From positions 1,178,001-1,242,000 of the forward strand of contig JABYQN010000010.1 of assembly GCA_022606135.1 (NCBI GenBank): a stretch of DNA of 64,000 bases. The letters are read 5' to 3'. Source of the DNA: Fomes fomentarius (Eukaryota; Basidiomycota; Agaricomycetes; Polyporales; Polyporaceae). Every line of letters starts with the position of its first letter. The stretch's first letter is position 1. Made by a program: the position numbers and the translations under genes. The notes under the pieces are model-generated. The model was not told the DNA's origin, searched no databases, and saw only the letters and a list, made by a program, of their open reading frames with translations. Shown one piece after another: positions 1 to 12,300 of this stretch.

Positions 1-1337
1 TCTTCCGTAGTGGATTCCTTGTCCTATGTAGACAAAATGAGATAAAGCGGGTTAGATAGCCCGTAGACGCAGACTCACCTCTTTGATGAAGAACAGCCAT
101 ATAGTGACACCAAACGACATAAAGGCGCAGAAGAATAAGTACGTGCTCAAAGTGAGCCTGGGAATGCCCCATCTCTTTCTACAGCCCGATTAGCGCGAGC
201 CGTAAAAGAAACCCAAATAAGCTCACGCAAAATCCTCGCTATTGAGAGCTAGGAAGACGGTATATGATAACAGATAGCCCGTATTCAAACCAATGGTCTG
301 ACAGGTCGATGCGTATGCTAGGTTGTCCTCGGAAAGAAGCGTGAGAGCCCATCCTATAGAAGAGGCTTATGAGCAAATGTCGAGATCCCGTTCTGATCAT
401 ACGTGCCGTCTACCGCGATGTCTGCCAAGTTGATTAAGTAATGCTCATGTCAAGCGAGAATTACAGGAGCAACTGACCCTGAGTGGCCGAGAAGAAAACG
501 AGTGACGTGAATGCGAAGCTCAGCATATATAGATGCTCCCCTGGCTACGACGGAGAATTAAGTACGCAGAACGACAAGTATGAACCGGAGGACATTACGT
601 TGTTCATGAGCTCCTCGGCTTGGAATGACATGGCTAGCATCGTCGTTCCGATGATCAATTGCATGGGTATGATCCATGATTTGCGGCGACCGATAGAACG
701 AAAGAAAATAGAGTCTACGATGGGTGACCAAAATAGCTTGAGGGAGTATGGATATCCAGCCAGAGAGAATACGGCAAGTTCGGAGTAGGATAGATGTTCT
801 CGGAGAATGAATGGGATGGATCCCAAGGCAAGGCCTAACTGAGCTCACTATTGAGAGCTCGTCATGGCTGAACAAGCGATACACTTACTGGGAATCCTTG
901 AATCAGGTCTTCACGGGAAATATATGCATCAAACGGACGTCCTAATAGATGGCAGAATTTATTTGACACGTACAGAGAATGATGAGCAGAACAATAGCCT
1001 GCTTGTCGCGTGCAGAGAACGGCTTCTTCCCGTCTGCCTGACCAAGGTACTGCTCCTCCTCTTCCACCGTCAGGCCCGCTGCAGCCGCACGACGCTCCTC
1101 CTCCCCGAGTAGACTTAGCTCGACCTCGTCAACTTCGTCTGGAGTGCGTCCGGCATTATGGCCGCGGCGGGACATGGCAGGCGTCCTCGGAGTACGTGGC
1201 AGGACTTCAATGGTTTCCAGCGACGTTGCATGTGCGTGTGCGCGGGAGTGCATTGGATCCGGATCGACAGTAAGGCCGTTCTTTTTCGCTGCCCGCCGTC
1301 GAGGTTTGTGAGCGGAAGAGTTGGAAGAAGACGTCAT
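1..1337 (-). CDS. Acetyl-CoA transporter (SLC33A1/AT-1 family), 3' part beyond the window
   Basis: Multi-pass membrane protein of the acetyl-CoA transporter (ACATN/AT-1, SLC33) family, which moves acetyl-CoA into the ER/Golgi lumen. The start codon at 1337 opens a roughly 115-residue polar, Arg- and Glu-rich cytosolic tail, followed by the first membrane segment (QAIVLLIILC). After splicing the frame reads LYLIQGFPLGLALGSIPFIL, then LKLFWSPIVDSIF with IGRRKSW, SATQDIAVDGWALTLL and CQTIGLNTGY. These are family hallmarks. Exons continue towards base 1 (KRWGIPRLTLSTYLFFCAF) and the C-terminal half lies outside the window. A 20-nt exon sits at 889-908. The gene is divergent from the MFS transporter at 1930. 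The family call is firm; the transported substrate is inferred from the family only. Confidence 0.88.
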
Positions 1338-1929
1338 GCAACAGAGACTCGAAGTACAGATCGAACGAATAATAATATGGCCTAAGCGCTAGCCTTCTGC
1401 TTCGTCCACGTACAAAGTTACATAACACAAGGGCACAGTCACGGCGCTTAAACACTTCAAGCGCTTCCGACCAACTTCCCTCAATGACAAATTCCTTACC
1501 ACATAAGCCGCAAACTCGACCTACTCAAAGGCAGCAATGGATTGATTAGTTGTATAAACTCTCAAATCTGACTACAGCTACTGCTGCAACATATATGCAT
1601 CCAACATGACAAATCGGTGACTCGGACTGTGACCTATTCTATCGATTTACCAGTACATGTGGATTGCCGGCGTCGTCTAAGATGCTGCTTAGCATCAAAA
1701 AATTGGGACAGTTTACCTCACAGATTATCTGGTGGCTGGTCAAATACATACTCACTGCCATGGGACGACCTGAATCTGCCTTTTGACCTTGATGTGTTGA
1801 GGCACAGCCACCGAGGACTGAATGAAGAATCTAGATCATGCCAGTGCCGGGCTAGTAAGTTCTCACCCGACTCTGTCTCTCACATACAGACCTCATCTTT
1901 GCGTCGAACTCAGCTTCTCAGAGACCCCT
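1338..1929. promoter_or_regulatory. Divergent intergenic region, ACATN / MFS transporter
   Basis: Non-coding 592-bp stretch between two divergently transcribed transporter genes, so it must hold both promoters. Short ORFs here show no recognisable protein. I see no convincing TATA box or repeat. Confidence 0.5.
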
Positions 1930-4201
1930 ATGTCCGGCGGGGAAGATCATCAACCAGCGAATGCACCACTAGCTGATAGAGCCTCCGACGCTGAAAAACC
2001 GAAGGGTGTCCGTCGTCCATGGGGCTTGCGATGGAGGAGTTCGATCTGGTTTATCACACTAGGTGTGTCGAAATCGAGTGGTCCTCATGGGATGATTGAC
2101 ACCCCGAAACATCATAGCTGTTGGAATCGGTACGTCCAGACACCATTAGAGTTGGATGTCCTAGATACTCACGGCGGTGTACAGGTGTAACCACCGATAT
2201 CCTCGTATATTCCATGATTGTGCCCATAGTGCCATTTCGTCTAGAAGAACTGGGCTACCACTCGGAAGTCTCGGGTCTAGTCGGTTGGCTTTTGTTCGCC
2301 TATGTAAGTTGAACAGTGACCATATCCATTTCTATGATCTAATGCTTCTGAGTCATACAACGATCAGTCTGCGGCACTTGTCGTGTGTGAGTTGGGAATT
2401 CAGCGCAGATACTCCAACACATTGACTCCCCCATTCAGCGACTCCTCCTATCGCGTATCTCTCCGAAAGGTACAAGAACCGGAAGATACCGTTGCTCTGT
2501 GGTCAAGTCGCACTCATCGGTTCCCAAATCATGCTTATGGAGGCACCAATGTTCTGGGTCATGACACTTGCGCGAGTTGCCCAAGGAATCAGTGCGTCGG
2601 TCATCTGGGTGGTTGGCCTAGCCTTGGTGTGAGGATGCATCTTTTTAAATATGATACGTACTGATGAGCATCTAGATGCGACACCGTGCCAGAAGCCATG
2701 GTTGGCAGTGAGTAGCCCCCCAAAATCGGTGACCGCCTCTGATATTCTATTTATGCCGTTATCATCTATAAGAACACATGGGCCTTGTCATGATGGGCAT
2801 GTCCCTTGGGTGCGTGTACTAATTATTGTGGCTGGCATAGACGGGCGCTCACAGCCTCTTCTAGTAATCTTGCCGGTCCTCCCGTTGCGGGTGCTCTTGA
2901 CCAGCGATTCGGCTTCCGCGGTCCATTCATCCTCGGTATCATCATCACAACGTTCGAGTTCGTTTGTCGTCTACTCATCATTGAGCGGCACGAAGCGGCG
3001 CTTTGGGATAGCTCGCTCAGACGTCTCATGGTTGAGAGCAATGCCTCACGGGGCCGTGCCTATGGAACGACGGATGCTGAGAAGCGCGATGAACAACCTC
3101 CCCAAGCTACCATTCAGCCACCAGCTGACGAGGAGATTGCGATAGTGCCAGAGTCGGAGCCGGTAGCAGAAGCGCCGTCTCATGCTACAACGTTGACAAC
3201 TCGATCGCAACCACCGGCACAACTGTCGATCTTGCTTAAGCTGGTCAAATCTCCGCGGGCGATGGCTCCGGCTCTCTTGGCTCTCGCTTTTGGGTTCGTC
3301 CAATCATCTTCACAACTTCCGATATCACTCATGCCGATACCGACAACGCAGCATAATTATTACCAGCCAAGAGCCTGTTGTGCCTCTCTACTTGCGGTCC
3401 ATCTATGGTCTCACTGTCGATAAGATCGGTCTGGTGTACCTTGCCGTAGTCATTCCAACGTTCATCTGTGTGTGTTCTTCTGATCGTCGGTCTGCCATAC
3501 CTCTGATGATCGGGACACACAGCTTCCCCTCTGAGCGGTTGGTACTCGGACAGAGGTGGAACAACCCTCAGCACGCTCATCTGTCTAATGGGCACTATCC
3601 CCTTCTGGGTGCTCATTTTTATCAAGGGACCGCTCGCGTACTTCATCGTCATGTTCGGCTGCCTCTGTAAGTCGGCCTGGTTTCTGTACGGTCAACCGTG
3701 ATGCGTGTTGACCTGTCGCCCGATCCCATCCAGACTTCTTCGCCTCCGCCCTCATCTCCCCTATCACTGCCGAATTTGCTTCCGCCTCGCGGAGCATGGA
3801 TGGCGTTGGCTGTGAGCACTGGCAACTCTCATAGAATCTTTGAAATCTCACAGCAGATACCCAGTTGGACATACATACGGCGCATTCAATGTGGCATATG
3901 GGATTGGTTCCGCTAGTAAGTCCAGACTCCATCTTACCACTAGACGTCGGCTGACGATACCCAATTCACACCAGTTGGACCGGTTATCGGTGGACAGGTA
4001 CCTTCTTTCTTCTTTGAGAAAGTATGTAGCACTCAAGAACATTGCTTGCAGATCTATGACCACGCTACACGTAGCTGGATGGCGTTGAACCTGTTCGACC
4101 TTGGTATGGTGGTCACAGGCATCATCGTTGTTCTTACCTTTTTCGGTGAAAGACCATTACTGAATAGAGGGATTCTTTGGTTGCGTAGACGTGTAAAATG
4201 A
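1930..4201 (+). CDS. MFS transporter, DHA1 / vesicular-amine-transporter-like
   Basis: Major facilitator superfamily permease, probably a proton antiporter of drugs or amines. The ATG at 1930 (MSGGEDHQP) gives a polar N-tail ending RWRSSIWFITLG. Splicing then gives TDILVYSMIVPIVPFRLEEL, which resembles TM1 of SLC18-type DHA1 proteins. Later exons carry a motif A-like loop (YLSERYKNRK), an antiporter-like stretch (GPPVAGALDQRFGFRGPF), and a long polar TM6-TM7 loop of about 85 residues rich in Glu, Pro and Ala. The second half contains PVVPLYLRSIYGL, SDRGG and AHTYGAFNVAYGIGSA. The last exon reads FDLGMVVTGIIVVLTFFGE and ends RRRVK with TGA at 4199-4201. There are about ten short introns. The substrate cannot be told from sequence. 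Confidence 0.82.
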
Positions 4202-4560
4202 ACGAGTGACAATGTCTGTCCAAAGTAGAATGAATAGCTTACGCCACCCCAGAATTCACCCCCACTATCGATAGCAGTGATGCGTGAACGGCAGCTAAGC
4301 AAGCAGTAATACGCCATGGCATGGACAAATGGGCACTATGGACCTTCAAGAGAAACGTCACATACAGCTCAAGGACCCGTTCTGAACGGCAAAATACTAA
4401 CGGCGGTACATGAGCAGCATGGCATGTACATGGAGAGATATGGATAATTATGTGCCAAAGTAGCTCTAGTCTATCGGCGGTCCTCTAAGATCCGTCTACT
4501 AGTGTAAGAGCAAGGGTCTTCCGGACACAAATAATGATAGCCAGCAAGAAAGGGATGCGT
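4202..4560. other. Convergent intergenic spacer, nothing recognised
   Basis: A 359-bp gap between the 3' ends of the MFS gene (plus) and DIC1 (minus). It presumably holds both 3' UTRs. No repeat or RNA gene was seen. Confidence 0.5.
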
Positions 4561-6187
4561 CTAGAGGATATACTCTGCTGGGAAAAGGGCCCTCCATCCC
4601 TTCTTCAATTGCTATTATTGATCATCAGTGAGCACTTGACGATAGAGCACAGGCGAACGGAAGCTTACCTCGAAAAAGACGAACATCAATACAGTGTTTG
4701 GTCCCAGTCGAATGAATGCTGGTGTCCATCCCTTGAAGAGGAATCGTGGTCCTTCTTCTCGCAGAGCTGTGGTGAGAACCTCTATGGGGTGGCTCTTACC
4801 GTGCTATAGCAAAAGGATGTGAATGCGTTGAAAGGGAAACCAAATGCTCGCCACGTACTGCCGCCATCAATCTTGATCTTAGCACGTCTGCAGGAGCGGT
4901 TACAGCTGATGAATCCTTGGTTAGCGGGAGACGCAATACGGTCAATCGAAAGGTAACACACTAGTTGCAAAGGTACCTGCGCCGACACTCGCTACGGAGT
5001 GCAGCAACAACCCATCTTGGAATTGGTAGTCGATAACGGGTAACCTGTTCCTCAATAACATTTGTTTGAAAAGATCATATCTGAGATACAACGGTTCAGT
5101 TCCGTCGCGGTCCTTGACCTAGCAAGTGCAAACTATACTTACGATCCGACCTGTGAACCCTAGGAAACCACGGTGAGAGCCATGACGACGACATTTGACG
5201 CCAGTCTCAGACTCACGTTCATGAGTATAGCTCTTGCCTGCGATATAAGAGCGAGGGTCAGAGATATAAGCTATCATGGCGAAAATGCTATACTACATAC
5301 CAAGTTGGTGCCGATTCCTCTTGACAATCCCTGCACGCCTTCTTCTCTGATCAAGGTAAAGAGGCCACTGATCGCGTTGCGGTAGTTGTACCTCTGTTCT
5401 GGAGGTCGTACGAAGTCACTGGTCATCCTGACGAGAAGGATATCTACAAAAAGATAAGTGCATAGCGGCACCGAGATGAATGAGTCTCACCAGCTGGATT
5501 ACCAGCCATGCCGCCAAGACCACCGGCAACCATTGCAGCTATGAACAGATGACTTGCGGGAGCTGGTCCATCTTTGGATAGCTCGGCTTTCATCTTCTCA
5601 TAGGCACCCAGGCGAACGAGAGAGTATGTCATCTGCCTCATGATAGAGGCGGAGAGTCCGGTGTATAGGCTTCTGAAGCCCGTCTCTGAAACAGTCATCC
5701 GTAGTATGGATAGGGTTGAGGGGTGTGCGGGGCCTCCCGAAACTGAATGAATGGTCTGCATCCGGCTATCTCGGGGAACAATGAGGACTCGAAGGTATAC
5801 CTCTGGCGGAATTCTACCGCTCACACTTTGGTCAAATCGAGAGGATGTGTACAACAGGCGGCCACTGTGTACGTAGGGAAGACAGTATCAGATAAGACCG
5901 GGACTGTTCATGCCATCTGAAGGGAGCACTCACTCGTCGCGCCGACGCCTGTGTTCCAGCAGACACGCACACCATATGGTATGTTAGGGGCACTCCTATA
6001 CTCCACTGGGAAGTTGCACCTCACCTCCGAGCCTTGCAGACGTGGCACATAATGAGCGACAAGAACTCGTCGGCTTTACGGCGATAACTCACCAGAAGGG
6101 ATAACTCTGCTGAGCCATTGCCTTGGTCTTCACGGTGGTAGGTTGGGCGACAGATGGCTTCGTGTCCGGGGTTTTGAAGGTCTGCAT
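4561..6187 (-). CDS. DIC1: Mitochondrial dicarboxylate carrier (DIC1-like)
   Basis: Inner-membrane mitochondrial carrier exchanging malate/succinate for phosphate. The reconstructed frame starts at 6187 (MQTFKTPDTKPS), goes through PFWLGGVGATMAACCTHPLD and LTKVRMQTI (first carrier signature), a second repeat with GMAGNPADILLVRMTSD and VRPPEQRYNYRNAISG, and a third with VTAPADVLRSRLM. It continues through FLFKGWTPAFIRLGPNTVLM and stops at TAG 4561-4563. The ADI-LVRMTSD and VRPPEQRY signatures favour DIC over other carriers. About ten exons are needed, including an 8-nt exon at 6025-6032 and a 15-nt exon at 5934-5948. Both restore the frame exactly (95+8+15 nt, then A|TG). The gene is divergent from SUB2. 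The carrier family is certain; the dicarboxylate assignment is very likely. Confidence 0.9.
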
Positions 6188-6748
6188 AATGCTGAGACCT
6201 TGGCTGCCCTAAGAAGCGTGGTTCATAGAAGAGGGTTAAATAGCAAAGCACAGGCAAGGGCGAGGAGATCAGCGTTCTCCGTTGAGCATGAATCCGACGT
6301 CCGAAATATGGGCCTATGGGACCGACTATTACAAATTGCGGAGGTCGGCAAGGCGTCAAGAGACCCGTCTGGAGCGTCGGCCGTGTGCACGGGATTCCGC
6401 TGGGATTGGACAGGATCACAAACATGGGTGTAGCAGAGAACATAGAGCACAGGGCTCGTGGATTGGGTGTAAAAGTATGTACAGATGAGCAGTGTTGCAA
6501 ATGGCTGGACATCGTGCTGCATGACCACCAAATGACCCCCGGCGCTACGCGGACTCCCCTGTGGCCGGGGTCCATCCACCCACACAGGTTCAAGTGACAC
6601 CCGGGGGCCCATTTTGACGCCTGCGTCGAGCCTCAGTCGCGCGTCGCCCTTTTTCTCCTTCCCACCGCCACCTCTACTCATCTTCTCTGCTTTCCTTTCC
6701 CTCCTTTCTCAGCTTTCTGGTTTTCTCTTACCTAGTCGACAGCCGAAA
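6188..6748. promoter_or_regulatory. Divergent promoter region, DIC1 / SUB2
   Basis: A 561-bp non-coding stretch between divergent DIC1 and SUB2. The part next to SUB2 (about 6640-6740) is strongly pyrimidine-rich (CT tracts), as is common just upstream of highly expressed fungal genes. No other element is claimed. Confidence 0.55.
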
Positions 6749-8881
6749 ATGAGCGCTCACGACAACGAGGAACTCATCGACTACGAGGATGAGCATGACG
6801 TGGTCACCAACGGAGCTCCAGCGGCCGCGGTAGCGAATGGTGCTGCCTCAGGGACAGCGCCAGCTGCCGACGGTGAGGGCGACAAGGACAAAAAGAACTT
6901 TTCAGGCATACACTCAACGGGTTTCAGGTGCGTAGGGATGAGCGGGGTGCTTGGGCGACCAGATGTTGACAAGCGCCTTTGTTCTGTTCCAATGTAGGGA
7001 CTTCCTGTTGAAGCCCGAGTTGTTGCGAGCTATCAGTGACCTTGGTTTTGAACATCCTTCGGAGGGTATGTGTAGCACTATGAATACTGTATGGTCAACG
7101 ATTAACGCGATTCCTGCCCCTCTAGTCCAACAGGAGTGTATCCCCAGGCGGTGCTCGGAATGGACGTCCTGTGCCAGGCAAAGTCTGGTCACGGGAAGAC
7201 GGCGGTGTTCGTCTTGGCGACCCTTCAGCAGCTCGAGCCTGTCAACGGCGAGGTGTCGGTCATTGTCCTGTGCCACACCCGTGAGCTTGCGTTCCAAATC
7301 AAAAACGAGTACACTCGTTTCGCCAAGTACATGCCCGACGTCCGTGTCAACACTTTCTTCGGCGGCACTTCTGTGGTGAAGGACGCCGACCTTCTGCGCG
7401 ACAAGAGCAAGTGCCCTCATGTCGTGGTCGCCACCCCCGGTCGTTTGAATGCGCTCGTCCGCGACAAGGTCCTCGACGCCTCCAAGGTCAAGCACTTCAT
7501 CCTCGACGAGTGCGACAAAATGCTGGAACAGCTTGGTTAGTCATATGCGAATTTCGGCGTCCCATCATCCTTCGTGCATCGTTTCTTGTCCTCGCGGCGT
7601 CGACCTTGTCGGGTACCCACACATCACGCCTACCTGTCTCGCTTACAGCGCACCAGCGCTTAGCGACCACCTGCGACGATCTGGGCCCTGGTTCGACGGA
7701 GTTTGTGAATCGTTGTTGTGGCTGATGTCGGATTGGGGAGTGTGGCGGGAAGAAAGGGATGAAGCAACGACGAACTCGACGGTCAACAAGGCAGTGGTCG
7801 TCGCTCGTTGACACCGCCCGCCAAGTCGCGCAAGTCCAGAGGGGCAGTTCTCACCGCTATGGCCCTCCTTATGGCTGCTTTCATTCTGCATTCGTTTTTG
7901 CTTCGTTTTGCCGTACGACGTCATCTTACCAAACCCGCCACCGTCCACCAGACATGAGACGCGACGTTCAAGAGATCTTCCGGGCAACGCCGCACCACAA
8001 GCAAGTCATGATGTTTTCGGCTACCCTGGCGAAGGACATCCGCATTACGTGCAAGAAGTTCATGGCCAACGTGCGTTGTTACATGCCTCTCACATTGCAC
8101 CTCACTGATGAGTCCCTGCAGCCTCTGGAGATCTTCGTCGACGATGAGACGAAGCTCACCCTTCATGGTCTGCAACAGCACTATGTCAAGCTTGACGAAG
8201 CCGGCAAGAACAGGAAGTTGAATGAGCTTCTCGATACTCTCGAGTTCAACCAGGTATGTCCCGGCAGGTTCCCCGTGATGTAGCAGCTCATCGAAGTTCC
8301 GCACAGGTTGTCATCTTCGTAAAATCTGTTGCGCGTGCCATTGAGTTGGACAAGCTGCTCGTTTCGTGCAACTTCCCTAGTATCGCTATTCATTCTGGTC
8401 TCGCCCAGGAGGAACGGTACGTTGCCGTCCCGACTTATGTCGATAGAAGCTGAATTGAATGTGCCTAGTATCTCGCGCTACACCGCGTTCAAGGCATTCG
8501 AGAAGCGTATTTTGGTGGCTACCGATATTTTCGGTCGTGGTATTGATGTTGAGCGTGTCAACATCGTCGTCAACTATGACTGCCCGTCGGACGCCGATAG
8601 CTATTTGCACCGTGTTGGGTAAGTTGATCTCAGAGGTGTCGTGTTCTTTGTCATTCTCATCATGCTTCTTCGCAGTCGTGCCGGTCGTTTCGGTACGAAG
8701 GGTCTTGCCATCACCTTCGTCTCCTCGGAGAGCGACCAACAGGTCATGGCTGCCATCCAGTCACGGTTCGAGGTCGCCGTGCCGGAACTCCCCGACCACA
8801 TCGACCCTGCTAGCTACAGTGCGTATTCTGTGTTCCTGTATGACATGCGCTTTGCTGACGAAGCTGGTAGTGACATCCTAA
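6749..8881 (+). CDS. SUB2: ATP-dependent RNA helicase SUB2 (UAP56/DDX39)
   Basis: DEAD-box helicase acting in spliceosome assembly and, with TREX, in nuclear mRNA export. The start at 6749 gives [15 protein letters not shown], the acidic N-terminus typical of SUB2. Then come the Q-motif region ([20 protein letters not shown]), Walker A variant [16 protein letters not shown], motif II as DECD (LDECDKML, diagnostic of the UAP56 group), [24 protein letters not shown] and HRVGRAGRFG. The C-terminus is DPASYMTS with TAA at 8879-8881. Introns are about 50-70 nt except the one after EQL (7536-7951, 416 nt). It is divergent from DIC1, with the histidine kinase downstream on the same strand. The call is secure. 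Confidence 0.95.
7536..7951 (+). other. SUB2: Unusually long SUB2 intron
   Basis: 416-nt intron between EQL and DMRRDV, against about 50-70 nt elsewhere in the gene. An internal acceptor-like CTTACAG lies near 7648. Splicing there would add about 22 codons and then a stop. Confidence 0.7.
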
Positions 8882-9358
8882 TTTCGAGCACTGGGCTCGC
8901 GCTCTCGCACTGTCACGCTTTCCTTGTCGTAGATTACCGTGTCTTTGTACCAATATCCTGTTTTTACCTCACCACACTCCCACCTCCAATGGATGATATT
9001 GCCGTTAGTGGAATGTATCACGCAACGCATGCTTTAGTTGAGCTTGTGTGACAGCGATGGAAAAAAAGGTATATGGATGAGCCACAGCGCCATGGGAGCA
9101 GTTGCGGCCCTTGCTTACAGTAGAGGATGTGACGTCAGTCTGATGTGAAGGGCCGAGACAGGTGTAGAGTTGTCCTCTCGGATGTCACAACTGCCCAGCA
9201 AGGAAACAGGCCTGACCCAGTAGTCGTTCTCTCACTGGCTATCCACCCTCGCGCTCCCCGCTCCCCGCACCTCGTTTCCATACCCTTCCACTCTCACTCC
9301 CACTCCTGAAGTCTATCGCGTACTGCGATCCCCTACCACGGGGCTGTCCTCCGCAAGA
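8882..9358. other. SUB2 3' flank and histidine-kinase promoter
   Basis: A 477-bp spacer between two plus-strand genes. The last 150 bp before 9359 are C/T-rich (CTCGCGCTCCCC-type tracts), consistent with a promoter or 5' UTR. No gene was recognised. Confidence 0.5.
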
Positions 9359-12300
9359 ATGCGCCGCAAGTATGCGCAACCGGCCCTTCCAACACTCTAC
9401 TTCAAGGATGGCATTCTCTCCGTCCCAGGCTACACCTTCGAAAAGGTGGGCATTCCTTGTTCCGCAGTGTGCACGAGTTCTTGACTACTGCATTCCGATC
9501 TACTACAGGCGGTGCTATGGGAGGACACGGGCAGCATGACCCTTCTCGCGGAGGGAACGAACCTGCAAGATGGAACGAGTGTGCTAGCCAAGATCGTGCC
9601 TGCGCACTCGAATGCATCCATGCTGCTCGAGCGCGAAGCACATATGTGAGTTCTCATCTTTTATCTTGTCCGTCCGTGCTTCCCACCAAATCGACTCATG
9701 CTAACGAAGTTGCTTGATATAGTTTGGAGAAAATGACAACGTCCCCCGAATCCTCGAGCACAGTGTTACGGATGATCGACTTCTTCTCGATCCCCAAGTC
9801 AAACGGCGATTGCGTCGTGCTCCTCCTCTTCCACCCTGGCCTCAACATCCTGGGTCGCTACTTCCCCCCGCTCAAGGTGAACAACCTCCTCTTTGGCGAC
9901 ATTTCGCGCGCACGTCCGTCATCCAGCCATCGTGACATCTTCATGTCTGGTGTCGAGGAGCCGTACATGATGGAGGAGATGGAGGCTATTGAGATCATGG
10001 ACCTGGCGACCTTCCTGGAGTTCGCGATCCAGGCGACGCATTGTCTAGAGATGATGCACAGAAATGGGCTCATTCACCGAGAGGTACGCGCGAACGCGTT
10101 TCATTTGAACCACCACAGTGGCCTTGTGCGGCTCGTCCACTTCGGCAATCGCGCCGTCTCCTTGGAGCAGTTTGGGGTTCCGTCCGAATTTGTCCTGCAA
10201 GCCGACGCGTTCGAGGAGGCGCAGAAGCTCAAGGTGAAGGAGGCACTGTGTTACTTTGCGCCAGAGCAGACAGGCAGCATGGAGAACCTGTCGGAGGACC
10301 ACAGGACGGACTTGTACTCGTTAGGAATCATGTTCTGGACGCTCTTGGTAGGTCGAGGGACGATGCCGTTCGAGGGCGGTCCTCTAGAACTTCTACACGC
10401 GGTGGCACAGAAGAGACCTATGCCCGTTCACGAGGTCCGTCGTGACATTCCGCAAGTGCTCGCGATGATTATCGAGAAGCTCCTCAGCAAGTCACCCGAT
10501 GCACGGTACCAGAGCGCATATGGTCTTAAACAGGATCTGCTAGAGTGCCAGCGGCGACTTCTGGCAGCAGTCGCACTCTCTTCGGACGAACCCACAGAGC
10601 TGATCCCATACTTCGACATCGCAGTTGAGGATCGGTGCATGGAGTTTACGATTCCGAGCCCACTATTTGGCCGTGACAAGGAGCTAGAGACTCTTCGGAA
10701 CATCATCCGACACACGTCAACAAGCTACTCGCGGCAGATTGCAACTTCACGTGGATCATTTGTTGTGAGCTCAAACGGATCTGGCGGGGCAAGCACCGGA
10801 GGCACCGGCGAGGATCCCAGCGACTCGATGTCGTCGAAGAGTGAAGCCTCGGGGCAGATGGTGATGTCGCCGGACTCTCCAGGCTCCAAAGTGTCCTCCA
10901 TCGACAACACTGGTGCAGGCTCGGGTACTGTTGCGTCCAGTTCGACAATCCCTACCAGCGACGGGCTGAGGAGAGTGGCATTGACACCGTCACAAGGTCG
11001 AGCAAGGACACATGCAGCTATCATCATGGGTCCACCAGGGTAGGTTGGAGATAATGTGGCAAGCAACACAGAACTGACGGCGTCTGACAGGGCTGGGAAG
11101 AGCTCGCTTATCCTCGCGCAGCAGGCGAAATGGAGATGTACGTATGTGCGGGAGAGTTCTCTGGCTCATATTGACCCCGTATCTCTCTCTAGCTCATGGC
11201 CTCTGGGGACAAGCAAAGTTTTCTGAGGTTGAAACCGGCCCATTTGCATCACTAGTGAGTAGGTAGAAGATCAGTAGGAACGACGTAACTCAACTATCCA
11301 CAGTTGGCTTGTTTGTCGCATGTTCTTCGACAACTGATCGTCTTCCACTCGGATCTCCATCGATTTGTAACCGACCTCAAGCAGAGACTTGGTCCACAGC
11401 TGCAGAACGTACCCCTACTGTATGAAGGAGTTCCAGAGCTCAAGACGATCTTCGCTCTCTTTGATTTAACTGTTGACACACCTCAAGAGACTCTGGAGAC
11501 GAACGAGCTACCTGCACGGTTCCAATCTCTTGTGGAGAATGTTTTTTCGGTTCTGGCGGACACTCGGCTCTTCGCATTGTTCTTGGATGACCTGCATGAG
11601 GCGCCTGACTCGTTAGTAGTGTCTGTCTGTCATCGCAGTCACCTTCCAATCTGAAATCTATCCTTCAGATCTCTTGAGCTCATCAACGCACTTGTCAACT
11701 CGCGGACGCGTCTGGTATCTGGCGTTTCATGAATACACCCTATCCTTCGTACTCACTTCTCATGTCATCATAGCTCATTTTCGGGACCGTCCGGTCGGAC
11801 AGACCGTAAGTGAAGCTGTGCTCACAGTCGCTTCATCGCCTAATGACATATGTCAGCGAAAGATTGGACAAAATACGTCACACATTCTCGTCGAGATCGA
11901 CCACATGGATCACACTCGAGCCTCTCAGTTATCCTGCTGTATCGACTCTCGTTGCTCGTACGCTCCGCCGCCCGAAGGAAGACGTCGCACACTTGGCTCG
12001 TATCATCCACGGTGCTTCCGAGGGCAATGCTTTTTCGGCGAGGAACATCCTCACTACACTCCACCGCCAACGATATGTGCGTATGGTCATGCCTCCTGGT
12101 GATGGTGAGCTTGATAGACATGTATATATCTCCACAGATATCGTATGATTGGGACAAGAATACATGGCAGTACGTACTCGCATCTCCTCCCAGTCGAACT
12201 GATATCGACTTGATAGCAGGTTTGACATCATCGCCATTGAAAAGACTCTCTTTGACAAGAAGTTCACCGCCGGCCCCGGGGATTTGAACTTCCTCATCAG

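Noticed and set aside
7636..7800. Possible C/D snoRNA in the long SUB2 intron
   Set aside because: CTGATG and GATGAAG motifs occur, but C and D boxes are not correctly paired and there is no terminal stem.
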